Of a stretch of 64,000 bases of DNA, positions 43,236 to 54,355 are shown in pieces. The position numbers were made by a program, and so were the translations under genes. The notes beneath the pieces are model-generated. The model was not told where the DNA came from. It did not search any database and saw only the letters and a list, made by a program, of their open reading frames with translations. The DNA comes from Geobacillus icigianus. GTDB lineage: Bacteria > Bacillota > Bacilli > Bacillales > Anoxybacillaceae. The DNA lies in the NCBI RefSeq assembly GCF_000750005.1, contig NZ_JPYA01000073.1, positions 3,238 through 67,237 of the forward strand, given 5' to 3'. How positions within the stretch are numbered: position 1 is the first letter of the stretch; each line of letters opens with the position of its first letter.

Positions 43236-44999
43236 CTACAAGACGCTCGCATGTCCGCGGTAGATGGCGCCAAACCCGCCGTCGACCGTGATTTCTTGTC
43301 CGTCTTGAAACAGGCGGGTCGCATTCTCGACCCCGACGACGACCGGAATGCCGAGGCTTAACCCGACGACGGCCGCATGGCTCGTCAGCCCGCCTTCTTC
43401 GGTGATGATCGCCGCCGCTTTTTCCAGCGCCGGCATCATATCGGCATCGGTGCTGGTGGTGACCAAAATGCCGCCTTCCACCATTTTTCGGCACGCCTCT
43501 TCCGCCGTTTTGGCGACGACCGCCTTGCCGAACGCTGACTTGCGGCCGATGCCTTGCCCTTTGGCGAGCAGATCGCTGATGACGTGCACTTTCATCAAGT
43601 TCGTCGAACCGGTTTCGCCGACCGGCACGCCGGCGGTGATCACGACCAAGTCGCCGTGCTTCACCAAACCGGAACGCACCGCCGCATCGACGGCCACATC
43701 CAACATTTCATCCGTCGTGTTTACATGCGGCGCCTCTTTCGTATAGACGCCCCAGACGAGCGCCAACCGGCGCGATACCGCTTCGTTTGAGGTAACGGCG
43801 ATAATCGGCGCTTTCGGACGGTATTTGGCCACCATCTGCGGCGTTTTTCCGCTCACCGTCGGCGTAACGATCGCCGCGACATCCAAATTCAACGCTGTAT
43901 GGGCGACCGACTGCCCGATGGCATCAGTAATCGTCGTCGCGCTTTCTTTTGTACGCTGGGACAAAATATCGTGGTGCTCCAACGCCTGTTCGGTGCGAAG
44001 CGCGATTTGGTGCATCGTGCGGACCGCTTCGACCGGGTAGTGGCCGGCCGCTGTTTCCCCGGAAAGCATGACCGCATCCGTACCGTCAAAAATGGCGTTG
44101 GCGACGTCGCTGGCCTCCGCCCGCGTCGGACGCGGGTTCCGCTGCATTGAATCAAGCATTTGCGTCGCTGTAATGACCGGCTTGCCGAGCATGTTGCATT
44201 TTTTAATGAGCATTTTTTGGATGAGGGGGACTTCCTCAGCCGGAATTTCCACACCTAAGTCGCCGCGCGCCACCATGAGGCCGTCGGCTGCTTCCAAAAT
44301 TTCATCGATGTTGGCCACGCCTTCTTCGTTTTCAATTTTGGCGATGATTTGGATGCCGAGCGCATCGTTCGCTTCAAGCAGCTCGCGGATTTCCAACACA
44401 TCGGACGCCCGGCGCACGAACGACGCAGCGATGAAGTCGATCCCTTGGCGGATGCCGAACAAAATGTCAGCGCGATCTTTGTCGGTGATGCCCGGCAAAT
44501 TGACGCGCACGCCGGGAACGTTGACCCCTTTTTTGTTTTTCAGAACCCCGCCGTTTAAGACGGTGGTGGCAATTTCCCCCGCTTCTTTATCAATCGCCGT
44601 GACTTCGAGGCCGATCAGCCCATCATCGAGCAAAATGGTCGAGCCGACGGACACGTCATCGATCAGTCCCGGATAAGTGATGGAAATTTTGTCTCGGGTC
44701 CCGAGCACTTCGTTCATCGAAATGACGAGCCTCGCGCCTTCCTTCAGCTCGATGGCGCCGTTTTCCATGTTATGCGTGCGAATTTCCGGACCTTTTGTGT
44801 CAAGCAAAATCGCCACCGTTTTCCCGGTTTGCTGCGCCGCTGTGCGAATGTTGGCAATGCGCCTCCCGTGTTCTTCATGATCGCCGTGCGAAAAGTTGAG
44901 GCGCGCTACGTTCATGCCTGCCTCGATCAATTGCACAAGCTTGTCCACGCTTTCGCTTGCCGGCCCAATCGTACAAACAATTTTCGTTTTCCGCTTCAT
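43236..44999 (-). CDS. pyk: pyruvate kinase
   Basis: 587 residues. Barrel motifs: [41 protein letters not shown] and [46 protein letters not shown]. Residues 475-587 form the extra PEP-utiliser-like domain of Bacillus enzymes, including [20 protein letters not shown] with its His. ATG 44999 has AAAGGAAGAAG upstream. It makes pyruvate and ATP in the last step of glycolysis and follows pfkA, with which it was first described as an operon in this genus. Confidence 0.98.
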   Translation of the reverse strand: MKRKTKIVCTIGPASESVDKLVQLIEAGMNVARLNFSHGDHEEHGRRIANIRTAAQQTGKTVAILLDTKGPEIRTHNMENGAIELKEGARLVISMNEVLGTRDKISITYPGLIDDVSVGSTILLDDGLIGLEVTAIDKEAGEIATTVLNGGVLKNKKGVNVPGVRVNLPGITDKDRADILFGIRQGIDFIAASFVRRASDVLEIRELLEANDALGIQIIAKIENEEGVANIDEILEAADGLMVARGDLGVEIPAEEVPLIQKMLIKKCNMLGKPVITATQMLDSMQRNPRPTRAEASDVANAIFDGTDAVMLSGETAAGHYPVEAVRTMHQIALRTEQALEHHDILSQRTKESATTITDAIGQSVAHTALNLDVAAIVTPTVSGKTPQMVAKYRPKAPIIAVTSNEAVSRRLALVWGVYTKEAPHVNTTDEMLDVAVDAAVRSGLVKHGDLVVITAGVPVGETGSTNLMKVHVISDLLAKGQGIGRKSAFGKAVVAKTAEEACRKMVEGGILVTTSTDADMMPALEKAAAIITEEGGLTSHAAVVGLSLGIPVVVGVENATRLFQDGQEITVDGGFGAIYRGHASVL

Positions 45000-45009
45000 C
45001 GCTTCTTCT

Positions 45010-45250
45010 TCCTTTCCCCTCGGGAAGTGAACTCCCCGCCGCTTCCGAACAGGCGGGGGCTTCAAGCGGCTTGGACGTGTTTGCCGAACGGCAAGACACC
45101 ATCCCGACTACGCTGTCTTTCATTCCGAAATGTCTGCTCTACTCGTAGACTAGCATATTCGTCAATGATTGCCAACCGCGCTTCCTCTCCCGGCGGGCCC
45201 ATGGGACCGCCGCTCGCCCTTTCTTGGCGCCGGGAGATGGTTTTCAAAAC
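45010..45250 (-). other. pfkA-pyk spacer with IS605-like end hairpin
   Basis: After the pfkA stop, the minus strand shows a CTCCCGGCG/CGCCGGGAG inverted repeat, an open frame ending at 45062 with no recognisable protein family, and immediately after its TGA the hairpin GAAGCCCCCGCCTGTTCGGA to GGCGGGGAGTTCAC (45064-45027). A GC-rich hairpin with GTTCAC right after a stop is the style of the right end of IS200/IS605 TnpB elements. I see no TnpB catalytic motif, so at most a remnant. Confidence 0.4.
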
Positions 45251-45252
45251 CG

Positions 45253-46269
<1,017 letters not shown>

Positions 46270-46281
46270 CTAAACATTCCT

Positions 46282-46310
46282 AATGTACCATGAACGCCTG
46301 TTGAACACAA
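46282..46310 (-). promoter_or_regulatory. promoter of pfkA-pyk
   Basis: TTGTGT (46305-46310) and TACATT (46282-46287) are 17 bases apart. A TGTT/AACA dyad overlaps the -35. It separates pfkA-pyk from the accDA operon, which ends at a terminator just upstream. Confidence 0.55.
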
Positions 46311-46349
46311 CAGGGAACGCACGCTGAAACGGCTTACAAGGGGCGATTT

Positions 46350-46427
46350 TTTAAACAGAACAAAGCTGTCCATAGGGAACCGGATCATGTGTTGAGACGC
46401 CATTGTTTAGACAGAACAAAGCTGTCC
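46350..46427. repeat. 22-bp direct repeat, half of the accA terminator duplicated
   Basis: TTTAAACAGAACAAAGCTGT with CC (46350-46371) and TTTAGACAGAACAAAGCTGT with CC (46406-46427) differ at one base. The second copy is the right arm (on the minus strand) of the accA terminator. Confidence 0.75.
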
Positions 46428-46452
46428 CGCCAGCGGAGGACAGCTTGTTTCT
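46413..46452 (-). terminator. terminator of accD-accA
   Basis: AACAAGCTGTCC and GGACAGCTTTGTT pair with one bulge. The same AACAAGCTGTCC-type hairpin also ends the M24 peptidase gene at 57868. Confidence 0.88.
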
Positions 46453-47429
46453 TATCTTGCCCGAATCGTCTCTTGTAAAAACGAGACGCGGCCCATTTGT
46501 TTAAATTTTTCGTAGCGCTGTTCCACGAGCGCCTCGCCGTCGAGCGCCAGCAGCTCTTTCAGCGAAGCGCGCAGCACGCGGTCGATTTCTTTCGCCTGTT
46601 CATCGGCATTGCGGTGGGCGCCGCCTTTCACTTCTGGGATGATTTCATCAATGACGCCAAACGCTTTTAAGTCGTGGGCGGTGATTTTCATTGTTTCCGC
46701 CGCCCGCTGCGCCAATGAGGCGTCTTTCCACAAAATCGCCGCCGCCCCTTCCGGCGAGATGACCGAGTACGTGGAGTTTTCGAGCATATGAATATGGTTG
46801 CCGACGCCAAGCGCCAGCGCCCCACCGCTTCCGCCTTCGCCGATGACGATGCAGACAACCGGCACGGTGAGTCCCGCCATTTCAAACAAGTTGCGGGCGA
46901 TCGCCTCGCTTTGCCCGCGCTCTTCCGCCGCTTTGCCCGGATAGGCGCCTTTTGTATCAATGAAGCAAATGATCGGACGGGAAAACTTTTCCGCCTGCTT
47001 CATGAGCCGCAGCGCTTTCCGGTAGCCTTCCGGGTGCGGCATGCCGAAATTGCGGCGCAAATTTTCTTTCGTATCTTTGCCGCGCTGGTGGCCGATCACC
47101 GTCACCGGAAGCCCGTCGTACATGGCAATGCCGCCGACGATCGCTTCGTCATCGCCGAAGCAGCGGTCGCCGTGGCACTCGAGAAAGTTTGTAAACAGCC
47201 GCTCGATGTAATCGAGCGTCGTCGGCCGGTGCGGGTGACGGGCGATTTGCACGCGATCCCACGGCGTCAAGTTCGCGTACACTTCGTTTTCCAATTTCGC
47301 TAGGCGCGCCTCCAGCTTTTCGATTTCCGCCGATAAGTCAACGTCTGCCGTTTTCATGAACTCTTTCAACTCTTGAATTTTGCCGCGCAGCTCAACAAGC
47401 GGCTTTTCAAATTCTAATTCCGCCACCAT
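46452..47429 (-). CDS. accA: acetyl-CoA carboxylase carboxyltransferase alpha
   Basis: 325 residues. N-terminal helical region then the crotonase-like carboxyltransferase: [40 protein letters not shown] and [18 protein letters not shown]. Transfers carboxyl from biotin to acetyl-CoA together with AccD. Overlaps the end of accD by 16 bases, so the two subunits are coupled. Confidence 0.98.
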   Translation of the reverse strand: MVAELEFEKPLVELRGKIQELKEFMKTADVDLSAEIEKLEARLAKLENEVYANLTPWDRVQIARHPHRPTTLDYIERLFTNFLECHGDRCFGDDEAIVGGIAMYDGLPVTVIGHQRGKDTKENLRRNFGMPHPEGYRKALRLMKQAEKFSRPIICFIDTKGAYPGKAAEERGQSEAIARNLFEMAGLTVPVVCIVIGEGGSGGALALGVGNHIHMLENSTYSVISPEGAAAILWKDASLAQRAAETMKITAHDLKAFGVIDEIIPEVKGGAHRNADEQAKEIDRVLRASLKELLALDGEALVEQRYEKFKQMGRVSFLQETIRAR

Positions 47430-48286
47430 CCCGCTTCCCCTCCTCCGTTATGAATCGCCAGCACAACGGCCAGCTTTTCCTTCAGCTCATGACGATGGAT
47501 GACAGCATCCAGCTGCCCGTGCTTCAGCAAAAACTCCGCCGTCTGGAAGTCTTCCGGCAGCTCTTCGCGCACCGTCTGCTCGATGACGCGGCGGCCGGCA
47601 AAGCCGATGAGCGCCCCCGGTTCGGCAAAGTTATAATCCCCAAGCGAGGCAAAGCTCGCCGATACACCGCCGGTTGTCGGATGGGTCATGACGGAAATGA
47701 ACAAGCCGCCGCTGTTGCTGAATCGTTTGAGCGCGGCGCTCGTTTTCGCCATTTGCATGAGGCTTAGCACCCCTTCTTGCATGCGGGCGCCGCCGGACGC
47801 GGTGAAAATGAGAAACGGCACGCCTTGCTCCCTCGCCCGTTCAACGGCACGGGCGATTTTTTCGCCGACAACCGAGCCCATGCTGCCCATGCGGAACGAC
47901 GAATCCATGACAGCTATGACGAGCGGATGGCCGTCAAGCGTCCCTTCGCCGGTGACGACTGCCTCGTTCAGTCCGGACTTGCGCCGGTCTTCTTCCAGCT
48001 TTTCGCTATAGCCCGGAAAACCGAGCGGATTGACCGAGATCATATCGGCGTCATACTCGCGGAAGCTGCCGTCATCCAGAAGGCTGGCAATTCGCTCGCG
48101 CGCCGGCAGCGGGTGATGGTAGCCGCAGCTTAGGCAGACGCGCAAGTTTTTGACCAATTCTTTCGTATACATAATTTTTTTGCATTGCGGACATTTCGTC
48201 ATCACGCCTTCCGGAACTTCATGCTTCAGTTGTTCGGCAGGCAGCGGCGCGTATTTTTTCTTTTTGCCAAATAAGTCTTTCCACAT
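47414..48286 (-). CDS. accD: acetyl-CoA carboxylase carboxyltransferase beta
   Basis: 290 residues. An N-terminal zinc ribbon ([28 protein letters not shown]) is followed by the carboxyltransferase half: [20 protein letters not shown] and [29 protein letters not shown] precedes ATG 48286. In B. subtilis a malic enzyme gene lies between accD and dnaE; it is absent here. Confidence 0.98.
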   Translation of the reverse strand: MWKDLFGKKKKYAPLPAEQLKHEVPEGVMTKCPQCKKIMYTKELVKNLRVCLSCGYHHPLPARERIASLLDDGSFREYDADMISVNPLGFPGYSEKLEEDRRKSGLNEAVVTGEGTLDGHPLVIAVMDSSFRMGSMGSVVGEKIARAVERAREQGVPFLIFTASGGARMQEGVLSLMQMAKTSAALKRFSNSGGLFISVMTHPTTGGVSASFASLGDYNFAEPGALIGFAGRRVIEQTVREELPEDFQTAEFLLKHGQLDAVIHRHELKEKLAVVLAIHNGGGEAGWWRN

Positions 48287-48356
48287 GAGGGAGCCCCTCC
48301 TTTATGATCCATTGTATCGGTTTCCTGGTTTATACTGCAACACCGAAAAAGAAAAG

Positions 48357-48389
48357 TGGAGGGCAGATCGCGCTGCCCATGGAGCTTTT
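48357..48389. repeat. short dispersed repeat, copy 2
   Basis: TGGAGGGCAGATCGCGCTGC and the following CCATGGAGCTTTT match 21001-21033 at 30 of 33 positions. It lies between dnaE and accD, just past the dnaE stop. Confidence 0.6.
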
Positions 48390-48404
48390 TCCGTAAAGAG
48401 CGAT

Positions 48405-51400
48405 TTATTTGACGGCAACGGCGCCAAATCCGAACAAAGCGATCAGTTCATCGACAAAGGGCGCCGTCAAAGCTACCGCATACCGCTCCGGCAGGCGGAG
48501 AAGCGCGCGTTTACGTTCGTCATACAAGTAAACAGGCGTGCGGCCGCTATGCTGTTCAAGCAGCTGTTTCAGCGCAGCGAGCCGGCCGCTGTCCGCGCCG
48601 CTGGCATTGATGTAGAGCGCCGACACCGGCAAGCCCCACGCGCGGCGGATAACGAGCTGGCGCCGTCCTCCGCGCCTTTCCATCGTCCCGGAAAGCAAAA
48701 CGAACGCTCCCTCCACGAGCTCAGCAGCAGCGCGGGCATATATCGGTGGAAAAGCGACCGCCTCCACTTCTCCGCTTTCATCGCCGATGGTCAAAAACGC
48801 CATCTCCTCGCCAAACTTCGTCCGCGTTTTCCGCAGCTGCGCGACCGCCCCCCCGACCACCACGGACGGGCCGTCCGCCTCAGCGGCGAACACGGCATGC
48901 GCCGCCTGAAACAACGGTCGGCATACCGCCGCTGGATGCGGGGTGACGGCAAAACCGAGACATTCTCTCTCCCGGCGGCGCCGCTCGCTGGGCGTCCACG
49001 GTTTGGCCTCGGCGTATTTCGGCTGGGGTGAAAATCCGATCGCTCTCCCGTACGCGTTCAGCCATTCGGCATGTTCGGCGGCGATCTCAATGCTCGCTGA
49101 AAGGACGGCGCGCTCGACTCCAAACTCATCGAAGGCACCGGCAGAAATCAGCGCCTCCAGCGCCGGACGCGCCAATCCTTTCGGCAGCAGGCGAACGGCA
49201 AAGTCGAAAAAGTCGGCAAACGCCCCGTGCGCTTTTCGCTCATCGATGATGAGCTTCGCAGCCGAGCCGACATGCTTCACCGCCGAAAGCCCCGTGCGGA
49301 TCGCCTCCCCTTCGATCGCAAACCGATAGCCGCTCCGGTTGATCGACGGCGGCAAAACCGGAAGGCCCTTCCGCTCCGCCTCGCGGCTGTAAAGCGCCAT
49401 CGTTTCCCGATCGCCGGCCGCATCTGCCAACATGACCGCATAAAAACAGAGCGGATAATGCGCTTTAATATACGCCATCGCATACGACAGCCGCGCATAG
49501 CTGACCGCGTGGCTTCGATTAAAACCATAATGGGCAAAGCGAACGATGTGCCGGTACAGCTCCTCGGCCACGTCCTCGGCGTAACCGTTCGCAAGGCAGC
49601 CGGCGACAAACGCCTCTTTCTGCTCGGCCAACAGCGCCTTTTCCTTTTTCGCCACCGCTCGCCGGAGCACGTCCGCTTGTCCGAGCGAAAAGCCTGCCAG
49701 CCGGGCAGCGATTTGCATAATTTGCTCCTGATAAATCAACACACCGTAAGTCGGCGCCAAAATGGGAGCGAGATCCGGGTGCGCATACGACACCGGCTCT
49801 TCGCCGCGCTTGCGCCGGATGTAAACAGGGATCATCTCCATCGGGCCGGGGCGGTACAATGCGTTGACCGCGACCAAATCCTCAAACTCGGACGGCCGCA
49901 GTTCAGCAAGCACGCGCTTCATTCCCGCGGATTCGAGCTGAAAAATGCCGTTCGTGTCCCCCGAACTAAGGAGCGCGTACGTTTTGACATCATCGAGCGG
50001 CAGCGCGTCAACCGCAAACGGCCGCCCCGTCTGCCGCTCGACGAGGCGCACCATCCGGCCGATCAGCGTCAACGTGCGCAACCCGAGAATATCGATTTTC
50101 AACAACCCTAGCGCCTCAAGCGCGCCCATCGCGTATTGCGTGAGCGGCCATGGGCCGTGGCTAGGCTGCAGCGGCACATGGGCGAGCAGCGGCTCGGGGC
50201 TGATGATGACGCCGGCGGCGTGAATCGACGTGTGGCGCGGCAAGCCTTCCAGTTTTTGCGCTACAAAAAGCCAACGATCCCCGCCGCGCACGGCGCTAAC
50301 CGCCCGACGAAAGGCAGCCGATTCGTCATGCCAGCGACGAATCGTGAGTCCTTGCCGGTTGGGCAGCAGCGCGATCACCCGCTCCGTTTCCTCCCCGGGA
50401 AGGCCGAGCGCCTTCGCCGTCTCGCGCAGCGCCGCTTTGGCGCCGAACGTGCCGAACGTAATGATTTGCGCGACGTGATCATGACCGTATTTGTCGGCGA
50501 CGTAACGAATCATTTCCTCGCGTCGATCGTCGGGAAAGTCCAAGTCAATATCCGGCACCGACACGCGCTCCGGGTTTAAAAACCGCTCGAACAACAGCCC
50601 GTATTCCAGCGGATCAACATCGGTGATCGACAACGCGTAAGCGACAAGCGAGCCGGCAGCCGAGCCGCGGCCTGGTCCGGTCATGATGCCGCGCCGGCGC
50701 GCGTAGGCGAGCACATCGGCGACGATCAAAAAATAGTCGCTGAAACGAAGCGATTCAATGATAGCCAACTCGTGCTCCAACCGCCGCCAATAGCGCGCAT
50801 CCGCTGATGGCACGCGGCGAGCGAGTCCTTGTTCGCAAAGGCGGCGCAAATAGCCATCCGCCGTTTCCCCATCCGGCACCGGGAACTTCGGTAGCCGCCG
50901 GCGACCAAACTCGAGGCGGAGCGCGCACTGATTGGCGATCTCGATGCTGTTGGCAAGCGCCTCCGGCCAATCGGCAAAGCGGCGGGCCATCTCGTCCGGC
51001 GCCGCCAAGTGACGCCCGTCCTCTTCAGCAATGTTTGCGAGCGGTACCCCGCGGCTCAGCGCCTGCAAGCAGCGAAACGCAAGCGCATCCTCGCGCTCCA
51101 CGTAGCGGACATCGTTCGTCGCAACGGGCGGTATCCCGAGCTCCTCCGCAAGCCGCCGCAGCCCGTCCTCATACGGCGCGCGCCACCGCTCGCCGCGCTG
51201 GATGGCGATATACAGGCGGCCAGCAAACAGCTGGCGGTAGCGGAACAACGTTTCTTTCGCCCGCGCCACATCCCCAGCGGCGAGCAGCGATTCGACCCGC
51301 CCGTTAGGCCCTGGCGTGATGGCCATGATTCCCCCGTTCAAGCGGCGGAGGACGTCCTCGTGAATGCGCTTTTCTTCCCCCATTTGCACCGCTGTGCTGA

Positions 51401-51686
51401 TTTCGATTAAATGGCGGTATCCTTCCTCATTGGCAGCCAGCAGGACGAGCGGAAATGCCGCTTCATCTCCCTCGAGGATGACATCCGTCATCATGCCGAT
51501 GATGGGGCGGAGGCCGTGCTGCTCGCACTCCCGGTAAAACGGAATGGCGCCATACAGCACATGGCGGTCGGTGAGCGCCAACGCCTCATAGCCGAGCTGT
51601 TTCGCTTTGGCCGCAAGCGCCTCGACCGTCGCCGCGCTTTGCAGCAAGCTATACGCGCTGACCACATGCAAATGAACGAACGACAT
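48405..51686 (-). CDS. dnaE: DNA polymerase III alpha subunit DnaE
   Basis: 1093 residues, the short DnaE of Bacillota that extends primers on the lagging strand before PolC. PHP domain at residues 1-200 (FVHLHVVSAYSLLQSAATVE), palm with the catalytic acids PDIDLDFPDDRR, then DNA-binding helices and a C-terminal OB fold (residues about 960-1050). GAGGGGGAGGACC precedes ATG 51686. Neighbours ytrH and ytrI on the other strand match B. subtilis. Confidence 0.97.
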   Translation of the reverse strand: MSFVHLHVVSAYSLLQSAATVEALAAKAKQLGYEALALTDRHVLYGAIPFYRECEQHGLRPIIGMMTDVILEGDEAAFPLVLLAANEEGYRHLIEISTAVQMGEEKRIHEDVLRRLNGGIMAITPGPNGRVESLLAAGDVARAKETLFRYRQLFAGRLYIAIQRGERWRAPYEDGLRRLAEELGIPPVATNDVRYVEREDALAFRCLQALSRGVPLANIAEEDGRHLAAPDEMARRFADWPEALANSIEIANQCALRLEFGRRRLPKFPVPDGETADGYLRRLCEQGLARRVPSADARYWRRLEHELAIIESLRFSDYFLIVADVLAYARRRGIMTGPGRGSAAGSLVAYALSITDVDPLEYGLLFERFLNPERVSVPDIDLDFPDDRREEMIRYVADKYGHDHVAQIITFGTFGAKAALRETAKALGLPGEETERVIALLPNRQGLTIRRWHDESAAFRRAVSAVRGGDRWLFVAQKLEGLPRHTSIHAAGVIISPEPLLAHVPLQPSHGPWPLTQYAMGALEALGLLKIDILGLRTLTLIGRMVRLVERQTGRPFAVDALPLDDVKTYALLSSGDTNGIFQLESAGMKRVLAELRPSEFEDLVAVNALYRPGPMEMIPVYIRRKRGEEPVSYAHPDLAPILAPTYGVLIYQEQIMQIAARLAGFSLGQADVLRRAVAKKEKALLAEQKEAFVAGCLANGYAEDVAEELYRHIVRFAHYGFNRSHAVSYARLSYAMAYIKAHYPLCFYAVMLADAAGDRETMALYSREAERKGLPVLPPSINRSGYRFAIEGEAIRTGLSAVKHVGSAAKLIIDERKAHGAFADFFDFAVRLLPKGLARPALEALISAGAFDEFGVERAVLSASIEIAAEHAEWLNAYGRAIGFSPQPKYAEAKPWTPSERRRRERECLGFAVTPHPAAVCRPLFQAAHAVFAAEADGPSVVVGGAVAQLRKTRTKFGEEMAFLTIGDESGEVEAVAFPPIYARAAAELVEGAFVLLSGTMERRGGRRQLVIRRAWGLPVSALYINASGADSGRLAALKQLLEQHSGRTPVYLYDERKRALLRLPERYAVALTAPFVDELIALFGFGAVAVK

Positions 51687-51733
51687 GGTCCTCCCCCTCT
51701 CCGTTTCGCGGGCGAAAACTTTCTCTTCCGCTA

Positions 51734-51763
51734 CATATTGCGTCCGATGGCCTGATATACATA
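51734..51763 (+). promoter_or_regulatory. possible sigma-E promoter of ytrHI
   Basis: CATATT (51734-51739) and TATACATA (51756-51763) are 16 bases apart, near the mother-cell sigma-E pattern; the spacing is slightly long. The ytrHI genes are sigma-E dependent in B. subtilis. Confidence 0.45.
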
Positions 51764-51787
51764 AATAAAGAAAGGACGGGGAAACCG

Positions 51788-52129
51788 ATGAACGAAAAAG
51801 TGGCTTTTTTGCCGGCGTTTATTCAAAGCTATTTTATCGCGGTCGGCGTGCTGCTCGGCGGCGCCATGATCGGCGCGCTCGGCGCTTTTTTGAGCGGCGG
51901 CCAACCGCTGACCGCCATGTATCGGTTCGCCGGCGATTTGCGCATTTGGGCGGTGGTGGCCGCCATCGGCGGGACGTTTGATACGTTTTATGTCGTCGAA
52001 CGGGGGCTGTTTCTTGGCGAAACGAAAGATATTGTGCGCCAATTTTTGCTCATTTTGTCTGCCATGGGCGGCGCGCAAACAGGGGTAGCCATCGTTACGT
52101 GGCTGACGCAGGAGCACATTTCGCCATGA
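51788..52129 (+). CDS. ytrH: sporulation membrane protein YtrH
   Basis: 113 residues, three membrane helices: FIQSYFIAVGVLLGGAMIGA, LRIWAVVAAIGGTFDTFYVV and FLLILSAMGGAQTGVAIVTW. Glycine-rich pattern fits YtrH, which helps sporulation from the outer forespore membrane. GACGGGGAAA precedes the ATG. Stop overlaps the ytrI start (ATGA). Confidence 0.93.
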   Translation: MNEKVAFLPAFIQSYFIAVGVLLGGAMIGALGAFLSGGQPLTAMYRFAGDLRIWAVVAAIGGTFDTFYVVERGLFLGETKDIVRQFLLILSAMGGAQTGVAIVTWLTQEHISP

Positions 52130-52629
52130 GAATTCCTCCGTATTATCAATCCCCATCATGGCAACGCTTTTTTGCCGGCGTCGCGATCGGAGCGCTGATC
52201 AGTTGGTTCGTCTTTTTATACATTTTCGGCGTTCTGCAAGAAAAACAAGTGCGGCATGTCAATGAGCTGAACGAGCAAATCGCCGATCTGCAAAAAGAGA
52301 TTCGCATCTGGCAGGAAGATTATATTCATTACAACAAAGAAATGAAAAAAAAGCTGACCGTCCAAGACATCACTGTTCATCTCGCCAACGCTGAGCAGTA
52401 TAAATTTGATTCGTACACGACATTCCGCATCGAAGACAGCGTCAAAGAAGACTTGTCCCATTTAATTACAAAGGACATTGAAACAGTGTACAACAGCCGT
52501 GAATTGATCAAGCGGGCCGTCGAGAACAAAACGTTCTCAATCCATGAAAAACAATACCGGCTGCAACTTCACACCCTCACCATTTTCACCGTTTTAGCCG
52601 TTGAAGTAAAAGTAACGCCGCTCCCGTAA
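52126..52629 (+). CDS. ytrI: sporulation membrane protein YtrI
   Basis: 167 residues. One N-terminal membrane helix (FFAGVAIGALISWFVFLYIF), then a coiled-coil stretch (LNEQIADLQKEIRIWQEDYI) and an outside alpha/beta domain. ATG 52126 overlaps the ytrH stop; a longer frame is rejected because it starts inside ytrH. Works with YtrH during spore formation; mechanism unknown. Confidence 0.92.
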   Translation: MRIPPYYQSPSWQRFFAGVAIGALISWFVFLYIFGVLQEKQVRHVNELNEQIADLQKEIRIWQEDYIHYNKEMKKKLTVQDITVHLANAEQYKFDSYTTFRIEDSVKEDLSHLITKDIETVYNSRELIKRAVENKTFSIHEKQYRLQLHTLTIFTVLAVEVKVTPLP

Positions 52630-52849
52630 TCCGACACGCCTTCGCGCGCCGGCGGCAAAAGAAGCGGCCCGAAGCGGGCGGAGCCCTTTTCCCGGCGCCA
52701 CCGCACGGACAACATCCCGGCGCCGGGTGACCGCAATTCTCAAGCACAATCCCTGCTCAGCGTCGCCACCGCAAGCGCGACGCCCCGCCGCCGGGTGACA
52801 GCACTCCAAACGGAATGCCGCAGCAGGCGCTAGAATAATAGCGTTGAGG

Positions 52850-53797
52850 CTACCGCTCAGGGCGGCAGATGGCCTTCACGTCCTCAATAACGCGATCCGC
52901 TTCTTCCCATGACGCGATGGACGCGCCGGCCGCAAGCGGGTGTCCGCCGCCGCCGTAGCGTTTGGCGACTGTGTTGATGATCGGTCCTTTCGAGCGGAAG
53001 CGGACGCGGATGTCCTTCTCCTCCTCAATAAAAAACACCCAAGCGATGATGCCGTCGATATTGCCGAGCAAGCTGACAAGCTGCGACGCCTCGAGCGGGG
53101 TGACCCCATATTCCTCAAGCAGCGCCCGCGGCATTTTGACGGCCGCCACTCCTTCTTCGATCGTAAAGTTCGACAGCACATAGCCGCTTAAGCGGGCAAG
53201 CGGCAAGCTCGTTCGATACAATCCGTCGTACAATTTCGCCAGCGAAAAACCGTACGAAATGAGCTCCCCGGCGTAGCGGAACGTTTTTTCGCTCGTGCGC
53301 GGAAACAAAAAGCGGCCCGTATCGCCGACAATGCCGGCGTAAATGAGGCGCGCCGCCTCAGCGGTCATCGTCAGCCCTTTGTCTTTCCCAGACAAATACA
53401 ACTCATAAATCATCTCGCTTGTTGAACTGGCGGCGGTGTCGACCCACATGATGTCGCCATACGGCGTGTCGTTCGGATGATGATCGATTTTAATGAGCTT
53501 TCGCCCTAGCCGGTAGCGGCTGTCGCAAATCCGTTCCTCGTTGGCTGTGTCACAGACGATGACGAGCGCCTGCTCATAGACCGCATCGTCAATGACATCC
53601 ATTTGGCGTAAAAAGGACAACGACGGGTCGTCCGTCCCCACCGCATACACCCGCTTGTTTGGAAACGACGCCCGCAGCAGCGCCGCCAACCCGCCTTGCG
53701 ATCCGTACGCGTCCGGATCCGGGCGCACGTGGCGATGGATGATGATCGTGTCAAACTCGCGAATCGCATCAACAATTTGTTGCTGAACCGGTTTCAT
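52850..53797 (-). CDS. nrnA: bifunctional oligoribonuclease/PAP phosphatase NrnA
   Basis: 315 residues, DHH/DHHA1 family. DHH domain motifs: HRHVRPDPDAYGSQGGL, VCDTANEERI, IKIDHHPNDTPYG (DHH). C-terminal DHHA1 has KRYGGGGHPLAAGASI. It degrades short RNAs and dephosphorylates pAp. ATG 53797 (MKPVQQQI) has AAAGGGG upstream; a further ATG ten codons earlier is possible. The 52630-52849 gap before it holds nothing I can name. Confidence 0.95.
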   Translation of the reverse strand: MKPVQQQIVDAIREFDTIIIHRHVRPDPDAYGSQGGLAALLRASFPNKRVYAVGTDDPSLSFLRQMDVIDDAVYEQALVIVCDTANEERICDSRYRLGRKLIKIDHHPNDTPYGDIMWVDTAASSTSEMIYELYLSGKDKGLTMTAEAARLIYAGIVGDTGRFLFPRTSEKTFRYAGELISYGFSLAKLYDGLYRTSLPLARLSGYVLSNFTIEEGVAAVKMPRALLEEYGVTPLEASQLVSLLGNIDGIIAWVFFIEEEKDIRVRFRSKGPIINTVAKRYGGGGHPLAAGASIASWEEADRVIEDVKAICRPER

Positions 53798-53898
53798 TCG
53801 TTTTTCCCCTTTTTCGTCACCTGTCATAGTCAACCGCTGGCCTTTTTCCCTGCTTCTATGTACAATGGAAAACGAAATGGACAACGGAGGGATCCACC

Positions 53899-54204
53899 AT
53901 GCCAGCTTTGGTTATTTTCATTATATTTTCCTTTTCGTTTTACGTCTATTATAAAATCCGCTACGTCCGTTCGGAACGTCCGATCGAGCGCCGCTTTCTC
54001 TCGGCGAAAGCGAGCGTGGCGCTCGGGCTGTTCGTCGCCTTGTTCGGAATCAACCAATTGTTTTTGTATCAGACAACGGTGACGTATATCATCGCCGCCA
54101 TTTTTATCATCTTAGGCTTTGCCAGCGCTTGGGCCGGCTACCGCGCCTACCGCTACTACTTGCCCCAAGCGGTCGAGGAAGCGGAGGCGGCCAAACAAAA
54201 GTAA
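53899..54204 (+). CDS. ytpI: YtpI-family membrane protein
   Basis: 101 residues, three membrane helices: VIFIIFSFSFYVYYKIRYV, ASVALGLFVALFGINQLFLY and VTYIIAAIFIILGFASAWAG, then a short acidic tail (VEEAEAAKQK). Conserved next to nrnA and ytoI in Bacillus. Function unknown. GGAGGGATC precedes the ATG. Confidence 0.9.
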   Translation: MPALVIFIIFSFSFYVYYKIRYVRSERPIERRFLSAKASVALGLFVALFGINQLFLYQTTVTYIIAAIFIILGFASAWAGYRAYRYYLPQAVEEAEAAKQK

Positions 54205-54237
54205 GGCCGTTTGGCGCTGACAACGGGCGGCACAAGG

Positions 54238-54275
54238 AAAAGGATGTCCCGGACAGAAAGCGGGCATCCTTTTCG
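54238..54275 (+). terminator. terminator of ytpI
   Basis: AAAAGGATGTCCCG and CGGGCATCCTTTTCG form a long stem with a nine-base loop. Confidence 0.9.
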
Positions 54276-54355
54276 TTTGCCTTGCCGTCCCCTTGCTGTT
54301 TGGGCTCGTTGCGATCAAAAACGGGGCCTGGATTGCTGTTGGCTGCCTTGCCCGT

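Noticed and set aside
45062..45247. TnpB C-terminal fragment between pfkA and pyk
   Set aside because: The frame lacks the TnpB zinc finger and catalytic acids; only the hairpin after its stop is suggestive, so it is noted as a spacer, not as a gene.
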